Shown here: positions 24,931 through 38,300 of the stretch, piece by piece
How the letters are laid out: every line of letters starts with the position of its first letter
How positions within the stretch are numbered: the first letter of the stretch is position 1
Source: Membranipora membranacea
Taxonomy: Eukaryota; Bryozoa; Gymnolaemata; Cheilostomatida; Membraniporidae
Reading direction: 5' to 3'
DNA: 60,000 nt
Assembly (NCBI GenBank): GCA_914767715.1
Contig: OU612069.1
Coordinates: 17,297,387 to 17,357,386, forward strand
Notes under the pieces: generated by a model
The model's input: only the letters and a program-made list of their open reading frames with translations
The model's database searches: none
What the model was told of the DNA's origin: nothing
Translations under genes and position numbers: made by a program

Positions 24931-25160
24931 GCTTCTCGGCCTATTGGCTAAAATCAAAGTGTCACTGCCAATGGCCGATAAGTGCCAGTTCAGTTTTGGC
25001 AGCTCGCTGCACATCGTGCACGATTAGGAGGTCTTCTATGGCCTCACCTCTAGGATGCATTCTAGTTTTCTAGGATGTATCACATTCTCAGTATGAGGAT
25101 TCAGTGCACCTTGCGTCCCTCTTTAGGGGCAGCCCAATCTTCTGTTACTTACTAAACAGC
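24931..25160 (+). mobile_element. U2-snRNA-headed SINE, copy 2
   Basis: Best-preserved head: gcttctcggcctattggcta followed by aaatcaaagtgtc. The body matches copies 1 and 3 (gattaggaggtc, cctctaggatgcattc, cgtccctctttaggggcagc). Flanking attgct on both sides may be a short target duplication, but this is weak. Confidence 0.8.
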
Positions 25161-28100
25161 AATTGCTAGCCAGCAGCCAGATATTATACTGTGCATTGAC
25201 GGGTTGCTTACAGCAGTTCAACATCAGGATTTCACAATACCACCTCGTGGTTGGGCGATACACAGGAATCAAGTATCATACATAGCTCACTCGCTTACCA
25301 CAGTTCCAGATGGTACCAAGTTACCATGTTAGCCGAGTTCCAGATCGCAGTTCAGCACTTACCATCCTCTGTATCACCTCCGGGTGTGGGCGATACCAAG
25401 TATCATATAGCGCGGCTAGTAGATTTGGATCACCAATCTCTATATACCACCTCAGTAGTGGATGATAATGTGTTCTTATAATATAGCAGATTTACAGATT
25501 AATCACCCCAGTCTCCGTAATTATTATAGAAGAGTTGCCAAGATTACATGAAAAGATTTTTTGCCTAAAACAAGTAGCATATGTTAGCACTTATTAAAGC
25601 TTCGAGAGCAAACCTGAGCCAATCCGATTACCTCCGTACCAGCTTACCTGGCATTAGCTCCCTCCCACCCGCCAGCCAATAAGAGCCAACACATGGGCCT
25701 GATGATGCACACCTCCGTTGTGTCTCCTGCTTATTCGCTTATCTCTTTGGTCTGGCTGACATCACTCTTTAGTTTGTAATATACTCTCCCAGCTGCCACC
25801 AATTTTATAACATAGCAGGCTGACATTGGTGAGGAGTTATGCTCTTCCATTGTGTGAAGGGGCAACTCCTAACACAATCGCAGTATACGGATACATCCAA
25901 GTGGGGATGTTGTTCGTAATGGACCAGTGCCAATACCTGATATACACTCAAACTAGAGTATTGTGAATCAAAGGAAATCAAAGGATCTTTGGACCGAAAC
26001 ATAAATTAAGTTTTAGCTGTACAAAATAGGGGTAGAATAATGAGTACGGGTAGAATCATCAGTGTTAATCACACATAATATGGTAATGGTGCTGTTTATA
26101 TATAAACAAATTAAATTATATAAATACATATTACAGTACGTCATATATTTATAGTGATAGGCCTCAGGAGGGACTCGCAACAACTTATACATTGCTGTTT
26201 TGATGATGAATGAACAACCCCTTGTTAGAGGCTAGGGGTATTGAGATTTCAAGTTAACCCCAGATCTGCTTGAGGCACAAAAACTTTTTCGGATCTGGGG
26301 TAGGCAAATAAAAATCAGGGTAGAAAAGATCTGGAGTTGAGCTAACTGGATAAGAGTTGAAGTCAACTTTGTGGAAGAGGAAGAGATTTCTGCTCATCTT
26401 CCCCAAACCACCGACCCTCCTACTGGTAACACATGGTGACATGCACTAGTATGTAGTTTGACCGACCACGGGTATCACACCTTGATATGATAACGCTATT
26501 ATGATATTGCGTGCAAACAACACTCACTGGGATGCGATTTGGCTGAAGTGGAAGAGCTATAGTTAGTCAATGAATACTTGGTAGAGTCGAGGAAGGGCAG
26601 CAGAGTCCATACAGGGATTCACTCAGTTTTGTTAGCGTGTCGTAGCTGTGACAGTCAAAGCTTTAATTACAACCAACCAAAACCTTGCTTGATGAACTGA
26701 CCTTTTTTTTATCTCAAAATTCAAAATTTCCACCGATCGAAAGCCTTAGATAGCTATAATAGCCAATGGAATATGATTGTAGTCTGGTAACCTAGTAATG
26801 ATCAATTAAACTCCTGGAAAACTTGGGTGATAAATTCAACCCCTGCATAAGCCCGGGTCGGGGGTACTGCCTACGCACCGGCTGGGCGGACATTTGTCAG
26901 GAACTTTTATTTCGATGTTGGCCTTGAATTATTGGTAATACTTGAAGTCAATAGTTTTGTTAGGTCGGTGGTTGTGCTAGAGAACACCTGCAGTTAGACT
27001 GTCCCGGCTTGTCTAGAAAGGTTAGCCTGCACAATGATTAACATCAGCAGGACTGTTCACATCACTTTGGTGACCAAGCCTTATCTCCATATCCTTAGAT
27101 ATTTTTGCTTGTTATGACAGTCTAATTGCTATTTATTAATTGATAACGGCTTACTTTTTGTTGGCTGCTGTCATCCATTGTCCTCAGGTCTCATGTGTGT
27201 TCTATGATCAGCAGGAAACTTCAGCTGTAAATAAAATCACTCAAATTGAATTGATGGCAACACACCCAATAGAATTTTGTCTATCTTACAACCTTGGACT
27301 TTACTGGTTACGAAATTTGAACAGACTTTGTTTTCTTACCTAGATACCCATTTTATTAAAGTGAGGATAAAACGCTTTGTTTTCACAAACCCCCACCTAC
27401 TGATAAGTCATGATATGTAAGCATGTTAACATTGTGTATATCTGATAATTTCAACTACTCATGTACTCCAAAGCCTGAGAAGCATGAATTGAGATTTGAT
27501 ATGGCCAACCCAACACATGAATAAGAGCAGGCGCATATGATGTACTGAGGTTGAATTGACACCCTCTTTCGGAGATGCAAATACTTTGAGTTTGGGAGAC
27601 CCTCTTAAAGCTAGGAATTGCTGATTTGATATGTTATGTTCTTCAAGATGGATGTTGGCATTTTAATGTAGGGTCATTGATATATCGATGCATAGGGTAA
27701 CTAAATGGTGTGTACCGATCCGCTCACATATACTAAGAAAAAAGGAGGTAAAAATTATGGGCTAGTTGATGTCCACATAAATTACTGACATATTCTCTGG
27801 ATTTGTTATCATATCAGATAATCTAACTCCGGCCTAGTCTATTGTGCATCAGGAAGAACATCTATCTACGGACTATGGTGAATGCAAATAAAACTGTGTA
27901 TATGTTCTATATACTAGCTATTGCTACAACATAATTGTACATCCTTTCAAAAATTGATCCTTCATATCCAAATCCAAATCTGACAAAATGCTAATTACTC
28001 TGTCATCAATATCAACAAGTCTTTACAGTCTTCTATCAGATTGTAATATTAATTGCTTGTATTATCAGATCAACTACTTGCTTGTTTGTCTATTTCCCTG

Positions 28101-28426
28101 TGATTGTAAAAGTAGGCATCATTCCATGGTTTAGGTTTATTTACGCTGTCAAGAGAATAGGCGGTTTTAGAGATTTGCGGTTGTGAACTCCGCACAAAGA
28201 AAATGTCTCACCTTGATAAAGACAAGTGATAGATAGAGTCCTTTACTCTAAATAGTGTAGAGCAAAGTACGTTGTTCCTCCACTATTCTTATTATGTTAT
28301 AACTCTGAACATCTGTGTGAAAAAATTAATAATAATTATTCTAAGATTTTATAAGCCTCATTATTATATATGCTATGTGAATGGACGTTACATGGATTAC
28401 ATCGTTATATGTCTCACATCACATTA
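25161..28426. other. Long non-coding stretch
   Basis: An imperfect tandem duplication with shared motifs gggcgatac and caagtatcata lies at about 25236-25470. The remainder shows no recognisable gene or repeat. Confidence 0.4.
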
Positions 28427-28654
28427 CCCTGTTTATGACAAAACAGAGGGCGGGCTGCCCCTAAAGAGGGACGCAAGTTGTCCGGAGTCCTCATACTGAG
28501 AGTGTGATACATCCTAGCAAACTAAAATGCATCCTAGAGGTGAGGCCATAATTGACCTCCTAATCGTGAGTGTGCAGCAAGCTGCCAGAAACTGAAACAA
28601 GCACTAATCGCCCGTTGGCAGTGACACTTTGATCTTAGCCAATAGGCCGAGAAG
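28427..28654 (-). mobile_element. U2-snRNA-headed SINE, copy 3
   Basis: In reverse complement it starts at 28654 with cttctcggcctattggctaa then gatcaaagtgtcac, again like the 5' end of U2 snRNA. It ends with the tail gttttgtcataaacaggg shared with copy 1. Body motifs are as in the other copies. No convincing target duplication is visible. Confidence 0.82.
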
Positions 28655-30784
28655 TGATCACAGATGCCCCTGTACCTCCTAGTACTGTGATTGATGTTTT
28701 GAAGTGGAATAGACTTTTCCTGTCATATGTCTTGGCTTATGCCTGTCAAAAGATGTTATCAGCAAGATTGATCAAGCCATATTACATCACCTTGCATAAT
28801 TTAACTACCAGATATAGATTGACGTCAAAGACCAGATTCTACCTCTTATCAACATGATACAATACCACCATGAACAGCCTTATCTCTTTTCAACTTTATA
28901 ATGATATACATGAGGTGAGTAAGGTGGCTCGGAAAAAGGTCATAATTAAAGCTATGAACAAATATAAAGGGCTGATTATGCGCTTTACTCCCTGGAATAC
29001 TCTGAAAAGGCAACACATTAGCTTCCAAAATTAATATGCATTAATTCTTCAAAGAGCCCGTCATGACCACAGTTGTAGATGGGGCTCCCCCCACACAGGA
29101 CTGTCTATAATATCTATAAATTAAGAATCCCAATCTATAAACTTAAGCGGCTGCGATAGCATGCGGCTTTTGGACTAATGAATGCCATAAAATCCTTTAA
29201 AGTAACAACCTATTGTACCTACCTTAATGATGTATCATATCAGATACAACCCTCCGTTTGCTCTGCTCTGCTTTGCTACACAACGACCATACACACACTA
29301 AGAGAGCACAGGAGACACACAGCACTGACAGCACTTTAGAGATACATTAAGAAATCTATAAATCTATATCTTTACTTGCATCTATCTATAAGCCTACAAG
29401 CCTATAAGCTAAGTAATGGTCATCTATAATCTATACTATAAGTAGAGGGGGGGGGGCCCCGTGGATAGTGGAAGTTTGAAATGTAATGTGTATGTATACG
29501 GCGGAAAGAAAGCTACGAGCAATGGAAATTCTGCCATCAAAGTTCATTGACTTTTTGTTCTCATGACAGGAGCCTTATAATATGGCTTATAATGCACACT
29601 TGATAGTCATAAACTTAGGGTACAACATATCTGGGCGTGACCACGATAAGCCTATTGGTCACACAGGGAGGGTTGTGACATGATACCATATTATTTTCCA
29701 CAGATCCTCTAAATCTAGACAATTTTGATCAATGTGTGCATTCTAAGTGCTCTGACAGCGGCAAAAGCGAGTTAATGTAATTGTCCTAATACTTCAATAT
29801 CCCATAGACTATATCATGAGCAATGCTTCCCTACTTATCACAGCACATTCAAAATTCACTCAGGTGCATGTCCTAGACAGAGATACAGTTAACTCACCTT
29901 GTACTTGTCATCCTATGATCAGCACCTCTCTGGTTTGTCAGCTTCTTGTCCGTCAGTCCGTCAGTGACAACCAAGATTTGCGCCCAATAAAAATCTCGGT
30001 TTGCTTCTCGGTTTAAATTCTCCCGTCTATGTGAAACAATCCAAGCCAGCGATCGTCGATCTACCGTCACAAGTTAAGAATGTGGAATGATTTGGGTCAC
30101 GTTTCTCATGATTCAAAATACTGTTATCACTAAGTTGTGTTATCATATTGAGGCTTGTGTTGGATTGAAGTACTGTGTGGGTACTATCAGCATCTCACAA
30201 TGTTTACTCAGGCTAGCCTTAAACCTGATAAGAACTGCTGTCAAATGTTAAGCAGTGTTTCTACCACAAATATAAAATGATACATAGGGTTGTGAATGAA
30301 AGTAAAACTTCTTCAACAAGCTCCAGGGTCAAAATTTAGAACAGAAGTTATATTTTCAATGCCATCTAAGTATGAAGCTAGACTATTTTTAGAGATTAAT
30401 TGTACCAATTATGTTAACCCTGGTTTAGAGTTACTACAAACAAAAATGTGCACAATCAAATATATTCTTAGTCAGATTGCGTGCCTTTGTATACTGTCTT
30501 GTCACACATTACTAACTTATCAAAGTAAGAATCAATGGCAAGTCTATGAGCATACAAAATAAGGGCTCATCACTAATCCATTCTTTCTCACGATGTGTGC
30601 TAATGCAACCTGAAATGAATACATCAACTTTATAGAATGTATTAACAGGTGATACTTGATTATATGCCTTATAAAAGCATAGTAAGCTAGCTTTAATGGT
30701 TTGAGGCATGTTTTACAGTTTTCAAATCATGATACACTTGTAATACGTAACTGCATACTACCAACATCTGGTAGCAATTGATGC
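28655..30784. other. Non-coding stretch with ctataa-rich degenerate repeat
   Basis: About 29100-29450 is enriched in tctataa/cctataag words and ends in a short poly-G run near 29450. No exon is recognised. Confidence 0.4.
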
Positions 30785-31057
30785 CAGTGACTTTTATGAG
30801 TTGTCTTCTTAATGTCAGAGAGAGGCCAACTTTCAGTTGATTCAGTAAACTGCCTCCCAGATGCATTGTTTATCATGCCACAGCTCACATGTACAGGTGA
30901 CTGCCACGAACAATGGCCCTGATAAGAAAACTTCTCAATTGGCTTGTCTGGTCACAGTTGGAGGCACCCTCATATTTCACATCAGGGCCTATTGATGCAA
31001 CCTGATGATAAGCTGTGGTACTGGCAGTGGTACTTATCGTCCCTTGTGAGTAACTTC

Positions 31058-31160
31058 TGTTTTGCAGCCATGGATATCAGCTATAGGCCCATGAACAATT
31101 CTTCATCATATCGGAGATTATCTTATTCTTCAAAAGCTGAAGATTTTTACTTACAGAAAT
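31058..31160 (+). pseudogene. Inverted pseudo-exon copy of PCID2 exon 10
   Basis: The plus strand carries tgaacaattcttcatc, then a degraded core, then cttacagaaatctcttcaag and aaagtgtaagt. This is the same sequence as the 3' half of PCID2 exon 10 with its splice donor (minus strand, 33796-33870). The preceding ttctgttttgcag resembles the acceptor. An internal deletion and frameshifts destroy the reading frame. A further match upstream (gttgtcttcttaatgtcaga near 30800) to PCID2 intron 9 sequence near 34160-34180 suggests the intron was copied too, so this is a genomic duplication and not a processed copy. Confidence 0.8.
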
Positions 31161-31397
31161 CTCTTCAAGAAAGTGTAAGTATAGCCAGGGGCAGATTTTC
31201 ATCTGTGTTGGAGGGTGGCTTTATATGGCCATGGGAGGCATTTTGTGATTTACATAGCCTTAAATTGGCTAAAACAGTAAACATATCATTTGTAGCTTTG
31301 TCAATTTGTCCAGTAATAACTCCTTAACTTTTACCAGTTGTTTGATAAGGCAAATGTGTCTTTGAAAAAATGTATGTAATGCATATGATGCACTTAA

Positions 31398-31715
31398 CTA
31401 GCCGGTTAAATGCCACGTTGCCAATAGTTTATGATCTACAAATTCTAACCCATCAACACTTGATGTATACTTATATCTATTGAATGTCCATCCTGCCAAT
31501 CTGAGCCTTTTCTGTTCCTTTATCAGTCCCGCAACATGCTCAACCCTGTCAGAGCAATCTATATCATATGCGAGATTATCCACATCTGGAATAACAAAAA
31601 CCAAACCAAAACCAGGTGACCTGTTTAGCTCATAGTTTGATGTGTAGTTCACGAAGTGACGACATCTTACTATCAGAAAGAAATGAATTAAATAGCGACA
31701 TGGAATAGAGAACAT
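31398..31715 (-). other. Possible exon of unknown gene
   Basis: An open stretch of 105 codons with protein-like composition (for example LNRSPGFGLVFVIPDVDNL and EQKRLRLAGWTFNRY). A further small open segment upstream at about 31789-31872 is bounded by ttgtgtag and a gtatga donor. The two cannot be joined in frame at the splice sites I see. No family is recognised. It could be an old transposon fragment. Confidence 0.3.
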
Positions 31716-32384
31716 ACATATACACAGTCAGCGAGATTGAAGAATTCCTTTGAAGTAAATCACAACGTACTCATACCTTCCAGAAACTCATTGGGACACA
31801 TACACCTGATCCAACACCGAGATCATCAAGCGAACCATCTGTATAATCATTGATGTCGGAATCAGCTACACAAAAACCTTGTCAGTCAATTGAGCCACCA
31901 AGACAATTGCAACCAACTGCCCAAAACCCCCTCCCTGCAGTTATCAGTAAATTTTTATATCAATCAATTTGGCAGCAATGATAATATAGATCACTGTCGT
32001 TCTTTGAAGTCAGGTTTATATGGATGTTTATTTTATATACTCCAAAAGTCTCCATGATATTCAAAGTATAAGATCGGTTTTGACATTGAAATATCATACT
32101 GTACATTTATAACTAGTCTTATTACATGACATAATAGATGATGTCAATAGTTTCCATACAATATAATGGTGCATTATTGACTGTAGCACAAGAAGGTCAA
32201 TAAATCTCTTTATCTTAAAACAATGTCTGTGAGTGATATATACAGAGATAAAGAAATATTATGATGACGTTGAGGGCGCGTTACATGATGATTGGGCGAG
32301 GGTCTTTTACAGATATTCTATGAGAGTGCGTACTATAAGATGTCTATAAGACGGATGTTTACACGACATCTCTTCTACAGTGCG

Positions 32385-35300
32385 TTATAGCACTTCTGTG
32401 AGAGCAGGGAAGGGTTCCTGTTTGCTGACTACGACAGTTCTGTGGGCGTGTGAGATGTAGCCTTTAATCTTACCCTGTAACACAGTGAACTAAAATGTAA
32501 GTTAAAGTTAAAACATAGGTTAACAATCTGTGAACCCATAATTTCCTGATGATTAGAAAAATGTTGGGTCAAAATCAGACAGTCATATTACTACTGGCCA
32601 ACAAATTGGTGGTGAAACATTGGTTGCCTTCAGATCACCATAAAAAAAATCAGATATCTATATGAACATGCAAAGCCAGTTTTTTAGTGGCAGCAAAATT
32701 GAGTAAGTAGTTTCAGCTGTTACTCAATATTACAATATTACCACTGCGATCAACATAAAGAACTCCACTAGAATTAACTGTCCAGCCCTTACCACACAAT
32801 TTAGTAACTGGAAGTGAACAATAGGAGGAGGCTGCCACCAAACTAACAGGTTTGTTTTATTATATGAAAAGTTGATATGTTAACCCAGTAAATCAAATAC
32901 TGTGAGTTCATAGGGCAAATAAAAATTACCAAAAAATGAAAATTGTGGAAAATAGGAATTAGTTTTTTTTCAATTATTTTAGCAAGGATCTTCGTGTATC
33001 ATAGTGGTCAGGGGGAGGCAATAAATCACTATGATCCCAATTTTCAGACTTTGCAACAGTTTTACTGCAGTTAGGTTCACAGGCTGTTATATTTCATATG
33101 CCTTAATGACTTTTCAGCCTGAGATCTTTTAAAAACCATACCAAACATGGCCTAGTAGGACTGTCACTTTAAAATCCCTATATGAGAGAAAAACTGAAAC
33201 CAAAAGACAATTTTGAGCCTAATGATTACATACCTCATATATAAGATTAGCAATGATACATTCAGCCTCATCTATATCGATATCTTCATACTTCATAAGC
33301 TGTAGAGCAGATAGGAATGAGCTGACTGGTAACTGATGTGTCTTCAGTAATATCCATCTGTAGAATAGTCAAGAAATGATAAAAGTGTGGTGATTAACGT
33401 AAAAATTGTAAGAATGTACAAGAATTACTGATCAGATTCGTTGTGTGTATTTTTCTGATCGATAATGCATGAATCGATTCATAAAGCCATCATCTTCAAT
33501 ACCAATCTAATGGTCAGATAAATTGATTTTTATCTACCCTAGGGGAGAAAATGTTAGCTAGAGTTTAGTAGAGCTTGGTAGAGGGTGAGTCGAAGTTAGC
33601 CAGTACTATAGCAAAGTAAAGAGTGTGTGCAAATTATAGCAAGGCTTAAATTTGTCTATTTGAAGCAACCTCAAAATGGAGAATTTTTCTAGTTGCAATA
33701 ACATTATTCCCTTTAGATGTTGGATGGTTATTTTTCCTACTAATGTCCCATATATTTAAGTAAACATGGCTGAGAAGTATGCATTAGCAACTTACACTTT
33801 CTTGAAGAGATTTCTGTAAGTAATAATCTTCAGTTTTTCCAGTATAAGATAAACTCCGGATTTGATGAAGAATTGTTCGTGAGCTTGTAAAGCCTCAGTT
33901 AACTTCAGCAGATTTCCATGTCTGTAAAACAGAAATATTTTATGAAGAATGATACAATGTGGGCTAAGTACCAAGGCTTACATTGGGTAGGGATAATGGT
34001 TATTCATGTGGAATTTGAGGATGCATACAAACGATTTAGCAGATAAGATGGGTATCATATTATGTAATATAAAAAAGGTTTGCATAATATATCCAAGTAC
34101 GACCATCTGGGCCTCTGAATATGATGCATGCCAAATATCAATATATGGCTAGAAAGTTGTCCTCTCTCTGACATTAAGAAGACAACTCCAAAGTATGCAC
34201 CATGCATTTATTGCTAGTTTTCGCTAAATTCTGGTAAGGATAAGCTGAATGAATGAATATTTGTGCAGCTAGTAACCAGTAATCCAATATTCCCTTAACC
34301 ACAAGTAGGTTTGACAACTTTGGAGTTATCAGAGCTTAGGAGGTCATTTTTGCTTCATTCAAGTGTTCAGGTTCATTCAATATGATCGCTAGTGATTACA
34401 CGGAGTATGTTTTTTTTAATCTAGTTAAAATTGCAAGTTTTTGTCTCTGTCTGAAGACTGAGAAATACAGTGCCGGCCGCCATATTTGGCGCCAAGTTGC
34501 TCTCAGTTTGCAGGCAGGTCGGAGCACACCTGGGGCGTCAATTGAGCCCAGGAGTCAATAGACTGCAGCGGGTTTCGAACCCGAGACCTCCAACGCTTGC
34601 GCATTAGAGGGCAGACGCTCTAACCAACTGAGCTACCTCCTATCCCTAGGGTTAGTAGTAGAGGCAAAAGATTGAATAGTAAATGGTATTCACCTCACAG
34701 CATCAGCGACATCCGAGAACTGAGTTAGATCATACTTCTGTAAAGCTTGTTTACTTGGCAGTCTTCCCTATAATGGAGATTACACAGCTTAACAGCATAA
34801 CAAATTTATACTACAGTATTCTCTGTTCTTGAATTGTCATCATGGTATCAGATGAAGCCAAGTGAGATGATAGTGAATGAAACATCTCCAACATTGTCAT
34901 TAACTCAAGTGAGTTCATACACATGGACAACTTTAAATTTTACTGTGTTTTAACTGCTAGACCGGTAGAATGTTAAATATCACAGCGAGGTCAGGCTAGG
35001 TTGTGGGGCGGATTTTCTTTGCATATTTTCATCTGGGTGCAAAGAATGCAGTAGGATTCGAACCAAACTGCAGTCATCTTTAATGCAAGGTAGCTATGAA
35101 AGTAAACCAAGATCAGAAAAATTGCCCACTCACCATTAACATTTTGACAGGTAGCAGAGATATGAGGATGAGCCTTTTATTGGCCCTAGATATTCTGTGG
35201 CAGCGCTCAAAAGCAAAGGTAAGATACTCGTCCGCTGACTTAAAATCATTTTCAAACATACACTTCCTTCCTACATAGTATCTGTGAGCAGAAAATAAAA

Positions 35301-38300
35301 CAGAGGTTGCTATCTCTTAGTAGTCATTCGATGATCATATTATTGTTAGCATCATATAATTCAGATTGGAAGGTTTTGTCTTCCTTGCAAACCCGAACAA
35401 TTTATAGTGGACTGATCATCTTCATTAAACCACTGCTGACACAGGTGGGCTTCGCCCAGTAGAGCTACCAGTGAAAAGTTTAAATAGAGAGTTGTGGCAT
35501 CAAAACATCTAACTTTGCCTGGAGTTATATGAGTTATAATATATGAGCTCTCAAAAAGTAAGGAGTATCTTCTTCCCCAGCCATCCGCCATTAGTGATGA
35601 CAAAAGTCGACCCTGACCAATCAGGTGCCTTTAAAATCTAGCTGAGATCCATCGCTAACAAAGTTATTGGATCTCAGCTAGATTTTAAAGGCACCTGATT
35701 GGTCAGGGTCAACTTTTGTCATCACTATTGGCGGATGGCTGGGGAAGAAGATACTCCTTACTTTTTGGAGCTCATATAACTCCATGCAAAGCTACTGGCT
35801 AGATGTTTTGATGCCACAACTCTCTATTTAAATTTTTCACTGATGGCTCTGCTGGGCAAAGCCAAGCTGTGTCAGCAGTGGTTTAAACATTCAAAATACA
35901 TGTTTGAGTTGCTGACGGTGAATATCTATAATATAATCATATCAGAGACTATAGATAATATATCCATAGTCTCTGATCATATTACATATATAATATTGCT
36001 GTCTGTCAGGGTTAACAATGAAGGACACTGATGTGCCTGCAAAGGAAGTGTTTTATAGTGGCGATTAGGTTTCCAAGTCATTAGTGGCACTCTTCAACCA
36101 GTGACAGTCGTAACCCAGCGTGAAGCATATCTGCTATCATGGCTGGAGCTGCAGTGCCGACGCTGAACAATGGTGCTTTTAAAACCTTCGAGAGAAAACA
36201 GGTTGAAACAAAGGAAACCTCACTGACAGACATATAAAGTATGAAAGATTCAATATGTTGTTCTTAGGGAATAGGAGACACCCTAGCTTTATTGATAGTT
36301 AGCGTACAATAAAAGTCAGGGAGATATTTAACATGATATTCTTGTTGAGCGCTAAATTAGTTCAGAAGATTGGTACCCCAAATGCAGGATTAAATTTCTA
36401 GCAGTTAGGTCTTGCGAATTGTCATGCCTTCTTTAATAGGGCAATGTCAGGAGTTGTCCTACTCTCTAGGGGGCTGAACAGATAAGATGATGAATTTCGA
36501 CATGGGGGTAGCTCACACTTAGTGGTATGGTAGTCAGCGTGCAATAAAGATAGAAACAAAATATTGCCCATATTTCATAAACCTAACAAATAAACCTACC
36601 TGTATGTGACTAGCTGGGAGAGTGAGAATTTATCTTTGATAGGAAGACTATCTATAGCCCTGGTGAGAGGTTTACACAGATGTAGCTTGTTTATCTAAAA
36701 GTAGAACAAAGATTGTTCATAACTCCATACATACAATAATGTACAGTATCAGGAAGCACTGGACTAGTAAAATTATAATAAACTAATAGCCTCAAATTGA
36801 TGTGTGATGGGACTGCAGAAATTACGTCCATGAAACTGTCATGCCTGTAGGGAAACAGTCTACGCGCTCAGACTGCAAATATAGTATAGACCACTTGTGA
36901 TACCCTGTTATCAAAGGTGCCGCTATCTACACACAATCCCGAGTCTAAACAATTAGACTTGAGACTATGTAGACATATATATGTAGCCCATCAGCTTGTG
37001 TCAGTAATTTGTATATTACATATACAGATGACTAGAGACTATGAAATGTGTACAAATGTAGCATTGCTTGTTATCCACTTTCATATGGAAGAAAATGGCA
37101 TCATATATACATGTATAGAAAAGTAATTCATCAATTTTGACCAATTACATATCTCGACTCAACTGTGATGGGTATAGTTTGAGTATGCTTACCCTGAAGT
37201 AAATCTTGAAGAGCTGGTTTACAAGATTCAACATTCCCCACTTTTTAGAGTTTGCTGGTGCAGATCGGCTGTAAAAAACAAACAAAGTTATGTATGTAAT
37301 CATCTAAACTGAATTTACAAGATATTGAAGTTATCCTACATCAGTTAGGTTTCAATCGCTAGCAAATTGGGCAAATTAGAGAATACTATCAGGGACAGCC
37401 ATAGACATTAAAATGCTGTGTATATTCAAGGGTAAGCTCTATTATCTATATTTGAAGTTGTCTTTACTTGAAGCTACCTTTCTATGCTTGCTATATAGGC
37501 CTAATCCTCAGCCAATATTGATATCAGCTGCCTGTTATATATATTTGATTCTACCCAAACATTGATATTCAATAAGTTTGATGATCAGCCTGTTAACAAG
37601 TAGAGTAGGTTAAGTAAAGATAGATGAAAAACCAATTACAACCGATGCCAATACCCAAATACCTGATGCACTGACGATTAGACCCAATCTGCCTTCATAC
37701 TACCAATTCAAAGAAATATTGTAACAGTGACGTCTCACCATGTCGGGCTGGAACATGTTGGATCCAGTTTACCTGCATACTAGTTGCTCTCCCTCCACTA
37801 GTCACCCGCCAGCCACAAGTGGAGGGGGAGCAACTCCGAATGTAGATAACTGGATAAGACTTTGTCAAACCAATGAGGGAGTTCATTGGTCTAATGTCTG
37901 GCAATTGATGCTCCATCCAGCAGGTATCATATTTTACCTGCACTAAGGTTGTTAAACTGACCTGTCACTAGCACAGACCCTGAAGCAGGCCATCAGACCA
38001 TCAGCTGCTTTCTCCAACATCTCACCTTTCTTAGATGTGTGAAACTTACGAGCTCTCTGTGTCTCTGCCTGAAAGATACAGATTAAATTAAACTCTATTT
38101 AATAAGAATATAAAATTCATCTGACTCAATGCCAATGGAATTGTAATGCACTCTTTCAATTTCATTTGCAGAATGAGTCATAGTATCCAATATCACCGGT
38201 ATGGCCATATATATCCATGTGTTGGCGAAAGATGCTATGGCCTTCCCCTCAGCATACTTTAGGCTATGATCTATTGACATGTACATTGAGAGCTTGTTTT

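Noticed and set aside
24931-24970. Genuine U2 snRNA gene
   Set aside because: Only the first 30 or so nucleotides resemble U2. The branch-point-recognition region, Sm site and 3' stem-loops are absent, and the same head with the same unrelated body occurs three times.
34558-34640. Intact tRNA gene on the minus strand
   Set aside because: A and B boxes are excellent, but the anticodon stem does not pair and a SINE body follows, so it is annotated as a tRNA-derived SINE.
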